From: Lichenicola cladoniae
GTDB lineage: Bacteria; Pseudomonadota; Alphaproteobacteria; Acetobacterales; Acetobacteraceae
NCBI RefSeq assembly: GCF_013201075.1
Contig: NZ_CP053708.1
Coordinates: 239,001-303,000 of the forward strand
Direction of reading: 5' to 3'
DNA length: 64,000 bases
In this document: positions 63,403 to 64,000 of the stretch, piece by piece
How the letters are laid out: every line of letters begins with the position of its first letter
Numbering within the stretch: the first letter of the stretch is position 1
Notes under the pieces: model-generated
The model's database searches: none
What the model saw: only the letters and a program-made list of their open reading frames with translations
Told to the model about the DNA's origin: nothing
Program-made: the position numbers and the translations under genes

Positions 63403-64000
63403 ATGAGCATGCTTCAGGAACGTCCGGGGATGGCGTTTGGCTCGGAGGCGCAGGTCGGCCACGGCGGCAAGACAGGCGGACATGGCGCAGCGCAGGCACG
63501 TTTGATGTTGTCGCCGACGGTCATCGTGCTGCTGATCTGGATGATCGTCCCGCTTGTCCTGACGCTGTGGTTTTCGTTCCAGCGCTACAACCTGCTCCGG
63601 CCGGCCGGCGGGTTCGTCGGTTTTGACAACTATGCCTATCTGCTGGAAGGGCATGACCTCTGGCGGTCGATCTGGAACACGGTTCTTCTCGTCGGAGGGG
63701 TCCTGATCGCCACCATAACGTTCGGCACGCTATCGGCGGTCCTGCTCAACCAGCCGCTGATCGGCCGGGGTATCCTGCGACTGCTGTATATCGCTCCTTT
63801 TTTTGTCATGCCGACGGTTGGTGCGCTGATCTGGAAGAACCTGCTGCTCAATCCCGTCACCGGACTGTTCGCCTGGTTCGCGCACCTGCTGCGTGTGACG
63901 CCGATCGACTGGTTCTCCAACGTTCCCTTGCTGGCAATCGGGATCATCGTGGCGTGGCAGTGGATACCGTTCGCCACCTTGATCCTGCTGACCGCACTGC
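63403..64000 (+). CDS. Sugar/polyol ABC permease, MalF-type (3' end outside window)
   Basis: The first 199 codons of an inner-membrane permease, running off the window. After a hydrophilic N-terminus come MLSPTVIVLLIWMIVPLVLTLWFSFQ-type first helix, FVGFDNYAYLL, WNTVLLVGGVLIATI, and FFVMPTVGALIWKNLL. This is the MalF/SmoF type. Starts eight bases after the binding-protein stop. Confidence 0.9.
   Translation, partial: MSMLQERPGMAFGSEAQVGHGGKTGGHGAAQARLMLSPTVIVLLIWMIVPLVLTLWFSFQRYNLLRPAGGFVGFDNYAYLLEGHDLWRSIWNTVLLVGGVLIATITFGTLSAVLLNQPLIGRGILRLLYIAPFFVMPTVGALIWKNLLLNPVTGLFAWFAHLLRVTPIDWFSNVPLLAIGIIVAWQWIPFATLILLTAL

Overview
The window is GC-rich, densely coding bacterial DNA with alphaproteobacterial style: Tat-type signal peptides on binding proteins and oxidases, many ATGA/TTGA/GTGA start-stop overlaps, FCD-type GntR regulators and paired TonB receptors. 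Gene content fits an environmental alphaproteobacterium, perhaps an Acetobacteraceae member; that placement is inference from style only. I see no rRNA, tRNA, insertion sequence, CRISPR array or phage gene.

Layout. (1) 1-7350: two MFS exporters (the first cut by the window edge), a Tat-exported GH5-like glycosidase, and a convergent RTX/beta-repeat protein sharing a strong terminator, followed by about 1 kb of AT-richer non-coding DNA. (2) 7351-17237: a urea module. A response regulator and an unusual NCS1-permease/histidine-kinase fusion are divergent from urtABCDE, a complete urea ABC importer. (3) 17402-18566: a histidine phosphatase and a GNAT acetyltransferase. (4) 18687-40727: a large catabolic region with a TonB receptor, an Asp/Glu/hydantoin-type racemase, a GntR-led operon (sulfurtransferase, cyclic amidohydrolase, SDR-like protein, PatB/MalY C-S lyase, OppD/OppF ATPases), a second operon (amidohydrolase, SorC-like regulator, MFS importer, metallo-beta-lactamase-fold hydrolase), and a reverse-strand operon (two oligopeptide-type binding proteins, DppB/DppC permeases, VOC protein, NTPase-FGE fusion). 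A shared ATATC-N6-GATAT motif sits before the TonB receptor, in the racemase/GntR divergent promoter and before the binding-protein operon, which ties them into one probable regulon.

(5) 40788-51432: a reverse-strand operon of TonB receptor, RraA-like protein, epimerase, flavin monooxygenase-like protein, polar amino-acid ABC importer, Tat-exported flavin amine oxidase and 2-hydroxyacid dehydrogenase. (6) 51702-58624: divergent from it, a DapA-like protein, ureDABCEFG and a GntR regulator. The divergent region carries two copies of GGTATACCACT. Regions 5 and 6 look like uptake and oxidation of a nitrogenous substrate that finally releases urea, which urease splits to ammonia. (7) 58686-64000: a polyol/sugar locus with dehydrogenase, DeoR regulator, ADP-dependent-kinase-like protein, periplasmic binding protein and a permease cut by the window end; its forward promoter has a 14-bp palindrome filling the -35/-10 spacer.

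The best candidates for an undescribed system are region 4 (a sulfur-containing or cyclic-amide scavenging pathway with split Opp transporter and an NTPase-FGE fusion) and the combined region 5/6 unit.
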